Shown piece by piece: positions 6,890 through 15,252 of a DNA stretch of 64,000 bases. Origin of the DNA: Pseudomonas flavescens (GTDB lineage: Bacteria; Pseudomonadota; Gammaproteobacteria; Pseudomonadales; Pseudomonadaceae); the NCBI RefSeq assembly GCF_013408425.1, contig NZ_JACBYV010000001.1, positions 62,001 to 126,000 on the forward strand, written 5' to 3'. The position numbers were made by a program, and so were the translations under genes. Position 1 is the stretch's first letter; each line of letters begins with the position of its first letter. The notes under the pieces are model-generated. The model was not told where the DNA came from. It worked only from the letters and a program-made list of their open reading frames with translations, and made no database searches.

Positions 6890-8839
6890 CTACAACTGCA
6901 GGCCACCGCTGGCCTTGTGCAGCTTGCGCAGGTGCTCGCCCAGCAGCTTCAGGTTGGCCTCGTTGGCTTCCAGCTCGGCCAGGCGCTGAGGTTCCAGCAG
7001 GCGGCGCACTTCCTCGTCGAGGTCGGCGCTGAGCAGGCTCAGTTGCTGCTGGCGATTGCGGGTTTCGCTTTCCAGGCGCTGCCATTCGCCTTGTTGCGGC
7101 AGGCCATAGCCGCCCTCGAGCAGTTCCGCCGGGCGACTGAGAAAGCCGGTGCCGGCGAGGATCTGCTCCAGCGCGTCGCCGGCCTTGTCCAGGTTCGGGT
7201 CCTTGGCGGCTCGGCCGGTCAGGTAGCGCTGCTTGAGTTCGTCCTGGGAGAGCAGCAACTGACGGCGCATCGCGGCCTGCTCGAGCAGCAGCATGGCAGC
7301 ACTGGCGCGCAGGTCTGCCTGTTCGAACCACTGACGACGTTCGCTGGACGGCTGCTCCAGCCAGTCCTCGACGCGCTGTTCACGGATCGGCAGGCGTTGC
7401 TGCAATACCTTGAACATGGCCTGGTAGCGGTCGCGGAACGAGTCGAAGCGGTAGCCCAGGCGCAGCGCTTCACGGGAGTCCTCGAGCATGCTGCTGTCGG
7501 CCAGGCCGCGTGCCTCGAGCACTTCCAGCAGGCCGATGGGGGTGATGCTGTCGAGATCCTGCAGGCGCGGCAGATCGGTACCGCTACGCAGCAGCTTGAG
7601 GGTCTCCACTGCGCAGTTGTTGGAGACGAAGAAGTAGTCGCCGTCGTAACTCCAGTGTTGCTCGACGGCGCGGGCGACCAGTTGCTCGAGGCGTTCGCGG
7701 GGCAAGGTCAGCGGCACTGAGGCCAGGCTGCGCAGTTCGACCTTGGTGTACTCCTCGATCACCTGGGCCAGGGGCAGCACGAACAGGCGCGATGGGTAGG
7801 CGCCGGTGAGGCCGTCCCAGCTCGACAACTGGACGTCACCGACGAAGGCGCGGTAGGACAGCACCAGGTGCTGGTCGAGATCGAGTCGGCAGTCCGGCCC
7901 GCGCGGGCGGCCCGGTGCGCAGATCACCAGGCGCAACATGCTGTGGCCCCAGCGGCTGGCCATGTTCTGGTTGGCTTCGGCGAGCAGATAATCCACCTCG
8001 TAGACCCGCTCGGGATCGAGGTTGGCCAGCGCCTGCTTGTCGAAATCGCGGCCTGCATTGAGGTAGGCGTAGCCAGTACCGCAAGGCGCGGCGTTAGCCG
8101 GTGACCAGCCGAAATGCTCGCTGAACAGGCGCGCCAGGGAAGGGCGGCGACAGGCATATTCGGGGTCGAGGAGAAAGTACTCCATGTTCACCGCGACGAA
8201 CTCGCGGGCATTGCTCAGTTCGTAGATGTCCGGGCTGCGTGCCACCTGGCCATTGCGCTGGTCGCGTTCACCCCGGGTGCCGACGCGCTGTGGCCAGCCG
8301 GCCAGTTCGAGCAGGCGTGGATCGTCGCTGAGGGTGAAGCGGCGCTCGGTCTGGCCACGGCATTCAGCCGGCAGACCGACCGCACCCAGGCTGTGGTTCT
8401 GGCGCTGGCAGCGTTGCAGCAGCCTGCGCTGCTCGGCGCCCCAAAAAGCACCGCGATCATAGAGGTGTGTCACTTCATGGAGCACGGTTGCCAGCAATTC
8501 GCGGCGCACGGTGCCATGGGGGCGTCCGGTGGCGGCATTCGCTGCGCTGCCGTCGGTGAGAGCGGGCAGGAGGCTGGCATTGAGTTCGACACCGCTGAGG
8601 CGCCCGGCGCGACCATAGATTCGCTCGGGCAGTGCGACCCAGCGCACTTTGACGTCACGATCGAGTGCCTCGCGCAGCCGTGCAGGCATGGCCTCCACGG
8701 CTTCGTCGAGCAGCGTCTGACTGGCCCGGCGTTCGGCGCTGTTCAGCTGGTTGTCATCCAGCGTCAGTTTGAGCTGGGCGTGACTGGCCGTGCTGACCAG
8801 CAAGGCCAGCATCAGAAACCAGCCACGGGGGGCTATCAC
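6890..8839 (-). CDS. Large exported protein with HExxH motif and DUF4105 domain
   Basis: A 649-residue protein with an N-terminal signal peptide (cleavage near ASHAQ, residue 21). Two catalytic-looking regions follow. The first has a zinc-metallopeptidase-like HEVTH at 121-125 with Glu213/Glu220 (NAREFVAVNMEYF) as possible third ligands. The second, about 280-420, matches the DUF4105/Lnb-N-terminal family, with His299 (WGHSMLRL) and Cys409 (SNNCAVETL) in the pattern of papain-like/NlpC-type hydrolases. The C-terminus (about 440-649) is helical and charged, probably coiled coil. The start is a GTG at 8839 that overlaps the stop of the preceding DUF2388 gene by 4 bp (GTGA), so translation is coupled. 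Its substrate is unknown; proteins of this sort act in the periplasm or envelope. Confidence 0.78.
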   Translation of the reverse strand: MIAPRGWFLMLALLVSTASHAQLKLTLDDNQLNSAERRASQTLLDEAVEAMPARLREALDRDVKVRWVALPERIYGRAGRLSGVELNASLLPALTDGSAANAATGRPHGTVRRELLATVLHEVTHLYDRGAFWGAEQRRLLQRCQRQNHSLGAVGLPAECRGQTERRFTLSDDPRLLELAGWPQRVGTRGERDQRNGQVARSPDIYELSNAREFVAVNMEYFLLDPEYACRRPSLARLFSEHFGWSPANAAPCGTGYAYLNAGRDFDKQALANLDPERVYEVDYLLAEANQNMASRWGHSMLRLVICAPGRPRGPDCRLDLDQHLVLSYRAFVGDVQLSSWDGLTGAYPSRLFVLPLAQVIEEYTKVELRSLASVPLTLPRERLEQLVARAVEQHWSYDGDYFFVSNNCAVETLKLLRSGTDLPRLQDLDSITPIGLLEVLEARGLADSSMLEDSREALRLGYRFDSFRDRYQAMFKVLQQRLPIREQRVEDWLEQPSSERRQWFEQADLRASAAMLLLEQAAMRRQLLLSQDELKQRYLTGRAAKDPNLDKAGDALEQILAGTGFLSRPAELLEGGYGLPQQGEWQRLESETRNRQQQLSLLSADLDEEVRRLLEPQRLAELEANEANLKLLGEHLRKLHKASGGLQL

Positions 8840-9156
8840 AGGGCGAGAATGGCTTCGGCCAGTACCTGATCGGAGGCGTTCTGCGCTTCGGGGACCTGGC
8901 TGCGCAGGGCGCCGAAGGCGGCTTCCAGCTGGGCACCGCGGATGTCGCCCTGGCTGGCTACGAAGCTGGCGGCGTCGTCACGCGCTTCGACCACCACTTT
9001 CATGTCGCGGACCGACGTGGTGGTGTCCGAGGTGAAGTCGATGGTGCGGTCGAGGGCGCGGACGATGATATTGCTGGTGGCCACCAGGGTCTGGGCCTGA
9101 ACGGCGCCGGCGAACAGGGCAAGGGATGCAGCGGCGGCGAACAACGGACGCTTCAT
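8836..9156 (-). CDS. DUF2388 small exported protein, copy 1
   Basis: A 106-residue protein with a clear signal peptide (MKRPLFAAAASLALFAGAVQA). The mature part is typical of the Pseudomonas DUF2388 family: alternating strands (TLVATSNIIVRALDRT), a Val/Lys-rich centre (MKVVVEARDDAASFVASQGD) and the conserved ending AEAILAL. It is clearly a paralogue of the next gene at 9244-9561: both share DDAASFVASQG, the following RGA.LEAA stretch and the final AILAL. The function of the family is not known to me; it is expected to be periplasmic. It overlaps the large DUF4105 gene by 4 bp, which ties the two products together in expression. Confidence 0.8.
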   Translation of the reverse strand: MKRPLFAAAASLALFAGAVQAQTLVATSNIIVRALDRTIDFTSDTTTSVRDMKVVVEARDDAASFVASQGDIRGAQLEAAFGALRSQVPEAQNASDQVLAEAILAL

Positions 9157-9243
9157 GAACGGTCTCCGAGAGTGGGTGAGAATGAAATTGGAATGGCAGG
9201 TTGGACGAGGAACACCTGCCGCAGTTCCAGCGATGACAGCTGT

Positions 9244-9561
9244 TCAAAGCGCGAGGATGGCCTGCGCCAGTTGGCCGTCGTCGGCTTGCAGGGTCGGCAG
9301 GCGGCCGCGGATGTGCTGCAGGGCGGCTTCCAGATGCGCACCACGCAGGGTGCCCTGGCTGGCGACGAAGCTGGCAGCGTCGTCTTTGGCGGCCAGAACG
9401 ACCTTGTTGTCGACGACCGAGGAGGTCGCGTCCGAGGTGCCTTCGATACTGGCAGCCAGGGCATTGACCAGCGTATCGGTCGTCACCAGAAAGCTGCTGG
9501 CAGAGGCGCCAGCGGCCAGGCTGAACAGGCTGAAGAACGCGAGGGTGCGGGCGATTGGCAT
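9244..9561 (-). CDS. DUF2388 small exported protein, copy 2
   Basis: A 105-residue protein with signal peptide (MPIARTLAFFSLFSLAAGASA). The ATG at 9561 is preferred over one seven codons upstream because the hydrophobic signal then begins in the usual place. The mature part aligns with the neighbouring DUF2388 protein over its whole length, so the two genes are a tandem duplication that has diverged. It is the first gene of the minus-strand run, 87 bp upstream of copy 1, and has a plausible sigma-70 promoter 33-62 bp ahead. The function is unknown; the family is largely confined to Pseudomonas as far as I recall. Confidence 0.8.
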   Translation of the reverse strand: MPIARTLAFFSLFSLAAGASASSFLVTTDTLVNALAASIEGTSDATSSVVDNKVVLAAKDDAASFVASQGTLRGAHLEAALQHIRGRLPTLQADDGQLAQAILAL

Positions 9562-9593
9562 GGTCTGGGCTCTACGGTTCACTGAAAGGGCGC

Positions 9594-9623
9594 ATTCTAA
9601 CCGCTCTGCATCGAACCGTTGAA
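9594..9623 (-). promoter_or_regulatory. Candidate sigma-70 promoter for the DUF2388 run
   Basis: Read on the minus strand, TTCAAC (9618-9623) is followed after 18 bp by TAGAAT (9594-9599). The start codon of the first DUF2388 gene follows at 9561. The -10 box is one mismatch from consensus; the -35 is weaker. Confidence 0.45.
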
Positions 9624-9670
9624 AAAGACCTGCACAGTTTGTGTACGAGCGCCTGCAGCCCCTTGAACGA

Positions 9671-9707
9671 CAAAACCCCGCAGGCGCTGCATGCCGGCGG
9701 GGTTTTG
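9671..9707 (-). terminator. Intrinsic terminator of the DUF1127 gene
   Basis: A perfect 11-bp stem (CAAAACCCCGC pairing with GCGGGGTTTTG) around a 15-base loop lies 24 bp past the DUF1127 stop codon. The T-rich arm follows the G/C core in both directions, so it could work either way, but only the minus-strand gene runs into it. Confidence 0.8.
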
Positions 9708-9730
9708 CGGGAGAAGCTCAACGGTCGCGA

Positions 9731-9943
9731 TCAACGCCAGAACGGTTTGCTCAGTTCGGCGTAACGCTGGCTTTCGCTGATGCCGGCATCGGCCAGCAGG
9801 CGAGTGTCGAGGCGCGCCAGTTGGCGACGGCTGACGATGCGACGCTGCCACAGGAGCAGAGTAGCGAGGAAATTCAGCGGCAGGCTGGTGGCAGATTTGG
9901 ACGAGTTGTCGACGAGCAGATCGGAACTGAGGGTACGTTCCAT
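9731..9943 (-). CDS. DUF1127 small basic protein
   Basis: A 70-residue protein whose C-terminal half is the DUF1127 (YjiS-like) motif: WQRRIVSRRQLARLD, then RLLADAGISESQ and a Trp near the end (KPFWR). Small Arg-rich DUF1127 proteins have been linked to RNA binding and phosphate/carbon metabolism in alphaproteobacteria, but the role in Pseudomonas is unclear. The start at 9943 is chosen because a GGAAGG Shine-Dalgarno lies 9 bases ahead; the ATG at 9952 would touch that site. It is a single-gene unit with its own terminator and an AT-rich upstream region. Confidence 0.82.
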   Translation of the reverse strand: MERTLSSDLLVDNSSKSATSLPLNFLATLLLWQRRIVSRRQLARLDTRLLADAGISESQRYAELSKPFWR

Positions 9944-10310
9944 GGTGTGCATCCTTCCGCTTTTGGCGGGGTTGGTAAGTTCTGGTGCCTATTTTCGTCC
10001 TCGCGTGGGGTTAGCAGTAGTCACAGCTGAAGTAAATAAGCAGCGTACTAGATAGGTTGCTTTGTAACTGTTGCGTCGATTTAGAGCGCAACTGTACCGG
10101 TGTTTGTGGATTTGCCGTGACTCGGCAAGTTTGGCAGTTTTTTGACCTGTAAATCGTTAGATTTTCAGTGATAAGGGACGGGTACAGTTTGAATTGTGCG
10201 CTGTCGTTGCTTAGCTCATTATTTTTATTTTTGCTTCGCCGAGCCGCTGATGCTCTGGGCTGTGTTTGTTGGCAGAGCATGTGCAAGGAATTGTGGTTAT
10301 GCGAAAGAAA
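9944..10310. other. AT-rich intergenic stretch upstream of the DUF1127 gene
   Basis: About 365 bp without a convincing gene. Base composition is far lower in GC than the flanks, especially 10020-10230. It should hold the promoter of the DUF1127 gene on the minus strand. A minus-strand frame at 10011-10286 has no recognisable features and I do not call it. No tRNA, small-RNA terminator or repeat is evident. Confidence 0.4.
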
Positions 10311-10330
10311 AGGCGGGGCATTCCCCGCCT
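10311..10330 (-). terminator. Intrinsic terminator of the pnt operon
   Basis: AGGCGGGG and CCCCGCCT form a perfect 8-bp stem with a 4-base loop, followed on the minus strand by TTTTCTTTCG. It lies 15 bp beyond the pntB stop. Confidence 0.85.
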
Positions 10331-10344
10331 CTCTCGTCGGTCGA

Positions 10345-11781
10345 TCAATCGACGGCCTTGAGCATGTCTTCGATGACCTTCTTGGCGTCGCCGAATACCA
10401 TCATGGTCTTGTCCAGATAGAACAGTTCGTTGTCCAGGCCGGCGTAGCCGCTGGCCATCGAGCGCTTGTTGACGATGATGGTCTTGGCCTTGAAGGCTTC
10501 GAGGATCGGCATGCCGGCGATGGGCGATTTGGGGTCGTTCTTCGCTGCCGGATTGACCACGTCGTTGGCACCGAGCACCAGCACCACATCCGCCTGACCG
10601 AACTCGGCATTGATGTCTTCCATCTCGAACACCTGGTCGTACGGCACTTCGGCTTCTGCCAGCAATACGTTCATGTGCCCTGGCATGCGTCCGGCTACCG
10701 GATGGATGGCGTATTTGACCGTAACGCCCTTGTGCGCGAGTTTTTCGGTCAACTCCTTCAGGGCATGCTGTGCGCGGGCCACGGCCAGGCCGTAGCCGGG
10801 AACGATGATCACGCTGTCGGCATTGCCGAGCAGGAAGGCGGCATCGTCGGCCGAGCCCGATTTCACGGGCCGCTGCTCGCCGCTACCCGCTGCCGGGCCG
10901 GCATCCGTGGCGCCACCGAAGCCGCCGAGAATGACGTTGAAGAACGAGCGATTCATCGCCTTGCACATGATGTACGAGAGGATCGCGCCGCTCGAGCCGA
11001 CCAGGCTGCCTGCGATGATCAGCATCGAGTTGTTCAGCGAGAAACCGATGCCGGCCGCCGCCCAGCCCGAGTAGCTGTTGAGCATCGACACCACCACCGG
11101 CATGTCGGCGCCGCCAATCGGGATGATGATCAGCACGCCGATGATGAAGGCCAGGGCCACCAGCACGGCGAACGCGGTCAGATTACCGGTGAAGGTGAAG
11201 TACAGGCCGAGCGCGAGGATCGCCAGGCCAACAGCCAGGTTGATCAGGTGCTGACCGGCGAACTGTACCGGCGCACCCTGAAACAGACGGAACTTGTACT
11301 TGCCAGACAGTTTGCCGAAGGCGATCACCGAGCCGGAGAAGGTGATGGCGCCAATCGCTGCGCCAAGGAACAGCTCCAGGCGATTGCCATGGGGAATCGG
11401 GTCGCTGATCGCTGCGACGATACCCAGGGACTGTGGCTCGACCACTGCGGCGATGGCGATGAACACGGCGGCCAGGCCGATCATGCTGTGCATGAAGGCG
11501 ACCAGTTCCGGCATCTTGGTCATCTCCACGCGCTTGGCCATGATCGAACCTGCGGTGCCGCCGACCAGCAGGCCGACGATCACGTAGCCGATGCCCTGCA
11601 CGGCCAGTTCACTGCCGAGTTTGTAGATAAGGCCGAGGGTGGTGAGCACGGCGATGCTCATGCCGATCATGCCGAAGGCGTTACCGCGCCGCGAGGTGGT
11701 CGGGTGCGACAGGCCCTTGAGCGCCTGGATGAAGCACACCGAGGCCACGAGGTAGAGGAGGGTGATCAGGTTCATGCTCAT
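10345..11781 (-). CDS. pntB: NAD(P) transhydrogenase subunit beta
   Basis: A 478-residue protein, the usual PntB length. The N-terminal half (about 1-260) is a bundle of transmembrane helices forming part of the proton channel (domain II). The C-terminal part is the soluble NADP(H)-binding domain III with the dinucleotide site GYGLAVARAQ and the segments VLVLGANDVVNPAA and SMASGYAGLDN. PntB works with PntAA and PntAB in the inner membrane to couple proton re-entry to hydride transfer from NADH to NADP+, supplying NADPH. It is the last gene of the pntAA-pntAB-pntB operon, 3 bp after pntAB, and is followed by a strong terminator. Nothing is unusual. Confidence 0.97.
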   Translation of the reverse strand: MSMNLITLLYLVASVCFIQALKGLSHPTTSRRGNAFGMIGMSIAVLTTLGLIYKLGSELAVQGIGYVIVGLLVGGTAGSIMAKRVEMTKMPELVAFMHSMIGLAAVFIAIAAVVEPQSLGIVAAISDPIPHGNRLELFLGAAIGAITFSGSVIAFGKLSGKYKFRLFQGAPVQFAGQHLINLAVGLAILALGLYFTFTGNLTAFAVLVALAFIIGVLIIIPIGGADMPVVVSMLNSYSGWAAAGIGFSLNNSMLIIAGSLVGSSGAILSYIMCKAMNRSFFNVILGGFGGATDAGPAAGSGEQRPVKSGSADDAAFLLGNADSVIIVPGYGLAVARAQHALKELTEKLAHKGVTVKYAIHPVAGRMPGHMNVLLAEAEVPYDQVFEMEDINAEFGQADVVLVLGANDVVNPAAKNDPKSPIAGMPILEAFKAKTIIVNKRSMASGYAGLDNELFYLDKTMMVFGDAKKVIEDMLKAVD

Positions 11782-11784
11782 CGA

Positions 11785-12096
11785 TTACTTCTCCACCGGG
11801 GCTTTCGGGGCCTTCTTCTTGAACATTTCCAGCATTCGCCGAGTGACCAGAAAGCCACCGAAGACGTTGACCGCCGCGAGGGCCACGGCCAGGGTGCCCA
11901 TGGTCTTGCCCAGGGGGGTGACGGTCAGTGCGGCGGCGAGCATGGCGCCGACGATGACGATGGCGGAAATCGCGTTGGTCACGGCCATCAGCGGGGTGTG
12001 CAGGGCCGGGGTGACGTTCCATACCACGTGGTAGCCGACATAGATGGCCAGCACGAAGATGATCAGGTTGTAGATGCCGTCGGAAATCAGATCCAT
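11785..12096 (-). CDS. pntAB: NAD(P) transhydrogenase subunit alpha part 2 (membrane part)
   Basis: A 103-residue membrane protein with about three transmembrane helices (GIYNLIIFVLAIYVGYHVVW, then LMAVTNAISAIVIVGAMLAA, then TLAVALAAVNVFGGFLV). In enterics this segment is the C-terminal part of PntA; pseudomonads and many other bacteria encode it separately as PntAB, as here. The start at 12096 is preferred because an AAAGGATCA ribosome site lies just ahead and the family begins MDLISDG. It lies between pntAA and pntB and is required for the membrane channel. Confidence 0.95.
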   Translation of the reverse strand: MDLISDGIYNLIIFVLAIYVGYHVVWNVTPALHTPLMAVTNAISAIVIVGAMLAAALTVTPLGKTMGTLAVALAAVNVFGGFLVTRRMLEMFKKKAPKAPVEK

Positions 12097-12149
12097 CGGA
12101 GTGATCCTTTTTGTAGTGATTGACCCTCTCCATGAGGAGAGGGAGGCCA

Positions 12150-13271
12150 TCATTTATTGATGCGCACGATCTCGCCGTCTTTGCACATCAGGCAGGCAGC
12201 GACGATGTCGTCTTCCAGGTTGAGGTGGAAGGCGCCTTTCTCGTCGATCACCAGCTTGAGAAAGTCGAGCAGGTTGCGGGCATACAGCGCCGAGGCATCG
12301 GCGGCGACCAGGGCCGGCAGATTGCCGTGGCCGACCAGGGTTACGCCGTGCTTGATCACCACCTTGTCCAGTTCCGTCAGGGGGCAGTTGCCGCCCTGAA
12401 TGGCAGCCAGATCGATGACGACCGAGCCCGGTTTCATTTCGGCGACGGTGGCTTCGTGCAAAAGCGTGGGCGCCTTGCGGCCTGGAATCAGCGCCGTGGT
12501 GATGACGATGTCGGCCTGTTTGGCCCGTTCGTGCACGGCCCTGGCCTGGCGCTCCATCCACGAGGCAGGCATCGGGCGGGCGTAACCGCCGACGCCTTCG
12601 GCGCATTCGCGCTCCTCATCGGTCTCGAACGGCACGTCGACGAACTTGGCACCCAGGGATTCGATCTGCTCCTTCACCGCAGGACGCACATCGGAAGCCT
12701 CGATCACCGCGCCCAGTCGTTTGGCCGTGGCGATCGCCTGCAGGCCGGCGACCCCGGCACCTAGGATCAGCACTCGAGCGGCTTTCACCGTACCGGCGGC
12801 AGTCATCAGCATCGGCATGAAGCGCGGGTAGTGGTTGGCTGCCAGCATCACCGCCTTGTAGCCGGCGATGTTGGCCTGGGACGACAGCACGTCCAGGCTC
12901 TGGGCACGGGAGGTACGCGGCGCCGCCTCCAGAGCGAAGGCGGTGATGCCGCGCGCGTTCATGCGCTCGATGGTCTCGACGCTGAACGGGTTGAGCATGC
13001 CGACCAGCACGGTGCCGGGCTGCATGCGCGCCAGCTCGGTGTCGTCCGGCGCTACCACCTTGAGGATCAGGGCTGCGTTGAATGCTGCCGTGGCATCGCC
13101 AATGCTCGCACCCGCCGCTTCATAGGCGCTGTCGGTAATGCTGGCTGCGATGCCGGCACCGCTTTGAACGGTGACCTGATGGCCCTGGCCTATCAGCTTC
13201 TTGATGGTTTCCGGCGTCGCGGCAACCCGCGTTTCGCCTGCATGGGTTTCGAGAGGAACACCAATGTGCAC
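12150..13271 (-). CDS. pntAA: NAD(P) transhydrogenase subunit alpha part 1 (NAD-binding)
   Basis: A 373-residue soluble domain I with the alanine dehydrogenase/PNT fold. The N-terminus MHIGVPLETHAGETRVAATP is typical of the family. The NAD site VLILGAGVAGLQAIATAKRLG appears at about 167-187, followed by the acidic strand end VIEASDVRPAV. It ends before the membrane part, so this is the split PntAA form. It binds NADH and donates hydride across the domain interface to NADP+ on PntB. It is first in the operon, with 53 bp to pntAB; the promoter must lie in the long AT-rich region upstream (13272-13857). Confidence 0.96.
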   Translation of the reverse strand: MHIGVPLETHAGETRVAATPETIKKLIGQGHQVTVQSGAGIAASITDSAYEAAGASIGDATAAFNAALILKVVAPDDTELARMQPGTVLVGMLNPFSVETIERMNARGITAFALEAAPRTSRAQSLDVLSSQANIAGYKAVMLAANHYPRFMPMLMTAAGTVKAARVLILGAGVAGLQAIATAKRLGAVIEASDVRPAVKEQIESLGAKFVDVPFETDEERECAEGVGGYARPMPASWMERQARAVHERAKQADIVITTALIPGRKAPTLLHEATVAEMKPGSVVIDLAAIQGGNCPLTELDKVVIKHGVTLVGHGNLPALVAADASALYARNLLDFLKLVIDEKGAFHLNLEDDIVAACLMCKDGEIVRINK

Positions 13272-13857
13272 GCTTGCATCTCCTGCGATCGTTGCAGATT
13301 CACCCGGGGGCGACGGAGGTACGGTATCGACTAAAGTCGATAGCCCGCATTCTGCAAAGGAAGAGGATCAGTAAGCAATATTCATGGAGCGTTTATTTGT
13401 CATGACTACAAGTTATCGGAGATATTGTTATTTTTCATGCGGAATTATTCGGATAAATAATCGAATTATGTAGGCAATGTCTGAGAATAAGGCGTTATCA
13501 GGAATAAATGTCTGAAAATATGATAGTGAGCTAACGGCGAGCCTGCGACGCGGTGTCACACCGTTCAATATCATTTACGGGGCATTGAACAGGTTTTTAG
13601 GTCGTTATGTAGCGTTATTGTGTTTTAGCTACAAGGTGCGGAGGCCCTATTGCTGGGCATTGGAGCCTGAGTGTCGCTTCGCTCGCCGTCAGGCCACGGG
13701 GGTATTGAGGGGGGGCTTGCCAAAGTCGATGGGGGATATGAACGGGAGCAGGCTTAAAGCTGTGCATGAGGCGTGCAGCCGAATGGCACGCCTGCGGGGT
13801 GATCGCTAACGTCGCCCGGGTTGAACGAAGCGATGCCCGGGCGCAGTCCTGGCCCGA
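13272..13857. other. AT-rich intergenic region upstream of pntAA
   Basis: About 585 bp with no supported gene. The segment 13370-13630 is markedly AT-rich (many TTAT/AATAAT tracts) and is probably the regulatory region of the pnt operon on the minus strand. A plus-strand frame at 13585-13809 (74 codons) has no recognisable domain and an unconvincing start, so it is not called. No hairpin terminator stands out. Confidence 0.4.
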
Positions 13858-14229
13858 TCAGCCCGTACGCCAGGTGATTTCCTGCACGCCGTCGGCGCTG
13901 ATGCGCAGCCACTGATCGGCCTGCTCATCGCTTTCTTCCTCTTCCCAACTGCCAGGTGCGCAGCGGATTTCCACGGCCAGTGCGGCGTAGGCCGCCTGGG
14001 CGCAGGCCAGGTCATCCTGCCATGGCGTGGCGTCGCTCTCCAGGTACAGACTGTGCCATTTGCCCACGGCCTTGGGCAGCCAGGTCACCGGGACTTCGCC
14101 GGCGCGGCACTGGAAGGTCTGACCTTTCTGTTGCCACTCGGAGCAGGGGCCCAGGGCCTGTGTCAGCCAGGCGGCGATGGCCTGGTGATCGGCGTCCTTG
14201 AGGTATATCTCGATATCCGGTTGGCGCAT
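13858..14229 (-). CDS. Conserved hypothetical protein
   Basis: A soluble, acidic 123-residue protein beginning MRQPDIEIYLKDADHQAIAA. It has no signal, membrane segment or catalytic motif I can name. A Trp-rich centre (WLTQALGPCSEWQQKG, then VTWLPKAVGKWHSLYL) and an acidic loop (SWEEEESDEQ) stand out. Three ATGs lie within 12 bp; I choose 14229, as an AGGA lies about seven bases before it. As I recall, a small hypothetical gene also lies beside rlmA-dapE-ndvB in P. aeruginosa, so it is probably part of the conserved neighbourhood. The function is unknown. Confidence 0.7.
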   Translation of the reverse strand: MRQPDIEIYLKDADHQAIAAWLTQALGPCSEWQQKGQTFQCRAGEVPVTWLPKAVGKWHSLYLESDATPWQDDLACAQAAYAALAVEIRCAPGSWEEEESDEQADQWLRISADGVQEITWRTG

Positions 14230-14442
14230 TTTCATCCTCATCTCGATCTGCTGCGCGTCGACCCTGCCGCGTTGAAAGCAGACTCGGAAGTCGTTTGCGA
14301 CTAACGCACTTCAGTGCGGCCCCGAAGGGGCGAACGAAGTGAGTCATGCTCATGTACAAAAGTACACTCCGCTTCCTCGTCTGTTTTTGCGGGGCCGCCT
14401 AGGCATTGTAGGGCTCCAGCTCGCAAGATCGTGCACAGGTTT

Positions 14443-15252
14443 TTAGGGGGCGTCACGCTCGATCCAATCGTAGCGGATGGCGACGGTCACTTCGAAGCTT
14501 TCGGCAATCACCGCAGCGCGGCGTTCCGCGCTGGCGCGCCAGCCATGGGGTGTCATCGCCAGGAGGTCGGCCCGCGCCTCTGGCGTGGCGAGCAGCAGCG
14601 GGAAGCTCAGGGTTTCGCTGTGCGCCAGGTGCATGCCCGGCGGGATCAGCTCGAGGTGTTTCTGGTCATCGTAGTCGCGCACCTCATCGTAGAGCTGCTG
14701 ACGAAGCTCTATCAGGTGGTCGCGAGTCGGCCCCATGCGCAGCAGGCCGCCACCGGGGGCGAGCAGGCGTTTGGCCTCCTGCCAGTCCAGTGGGCTGAAT
14801 ACGCTGGCCAGCAACTGACAGCTGGCGTCGGCCAGCGGCACGCGGGCCATGCTGGCGATCAACCAGCTCAACTGGGGGGCACGCTTGCAGGCACGCTTCA
14901 CCGCTTCACGGGAGATATCCAGGGCATAACCATCCGCCTCTGGCAGCGCCTCGGCGATCTGCGCGGTGTAATAACCTTCGCCGCAACCGATATCCAGCCA
15001 CTGCTGCGGGCCGTAACCGGCTGCCAGCTGTGCCAGTCTGGCGGCCAGCGGCGCGTAGTGACCGCCATCGAGAAAGCGTCGGCGTGCCTCGACCATGGCG
15101 GCATTGTCGCCCGGGTCACGGCTGTTCTTGTGCTGTACCGGCAGCAGGTTGAGGTAACCCTGGCGCGCACGGTCGAAGCGGTGGTTGGCCGGGCAGGCCA
15201 CGCCGTTGTCGACGGCCTGCAGCGGCGCCTGGCAGATCGGGCAACTGAGCAT
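14443..15252 (-). CDS. rlmA: 23S rRNA (guanine-745 N1)-methyltransferase
   Basis: A 269-residue protein, the RlmA (RrmA) length. The N-terminus is a zinc knuckle with Cys4, Cys7, Cys20 and His24 (CPICQ, then ACPANHRFD), characteristic of this enzyme. The SAM-binding core follows, with motif I WLDIGCGEGYY at about 85-95, an acidic strand end (GYALDIS) and VFSPLDWQEAKRLLAPGG. It methylates N1 of G745 in 23S rRNA helix 35 in gram-negatives. Its ATG shares one base with the stop of dapE (TGATG), so it is translated from the dapE transcript. Confidence 0.94.
   Translation of the reverse strand: MLSCPICQAPLQAVDNGVACPANHRFDRARQGYLNLLPVQHKNSRDPGDNAAMVEARRRFLDGGHYAPLAARLAQLAAGYGPQQWLDIGCGEGYYTAQIAEALPEADGYALDISREAVKRACKRAPQLSWLIASMARVPLADASCQLLASVFSPLDWQEAKRLLAPGGGLLRMGPTRDHLIELRQQLYDEVRDYDDQKHLELIPPGMHLAHSETLSFPLLLATPEARADLLAMTPHGWRASAERRAAVIAESFEVTVAIRYDWIERDAP

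Noticed and set aside
10011..10286. 91-codon minus-strand frame upstream of the DUF1127 gene
   Set aside because: Low-complexity AT-rich translation with no conserved feature.
10168..12123. 651-codon plus-strand frame opposite pntB
   Set aside because: His/Asp/Gln-rich shadow typical of antisense membrane-protein genes; runs through the pnt terminator.
13585..13809. 74-codon plus-strand frame upstream of pntAA
   Set aside because: No ribosome site, no domain, and located in an AT-rich regulatory-looking stretch.
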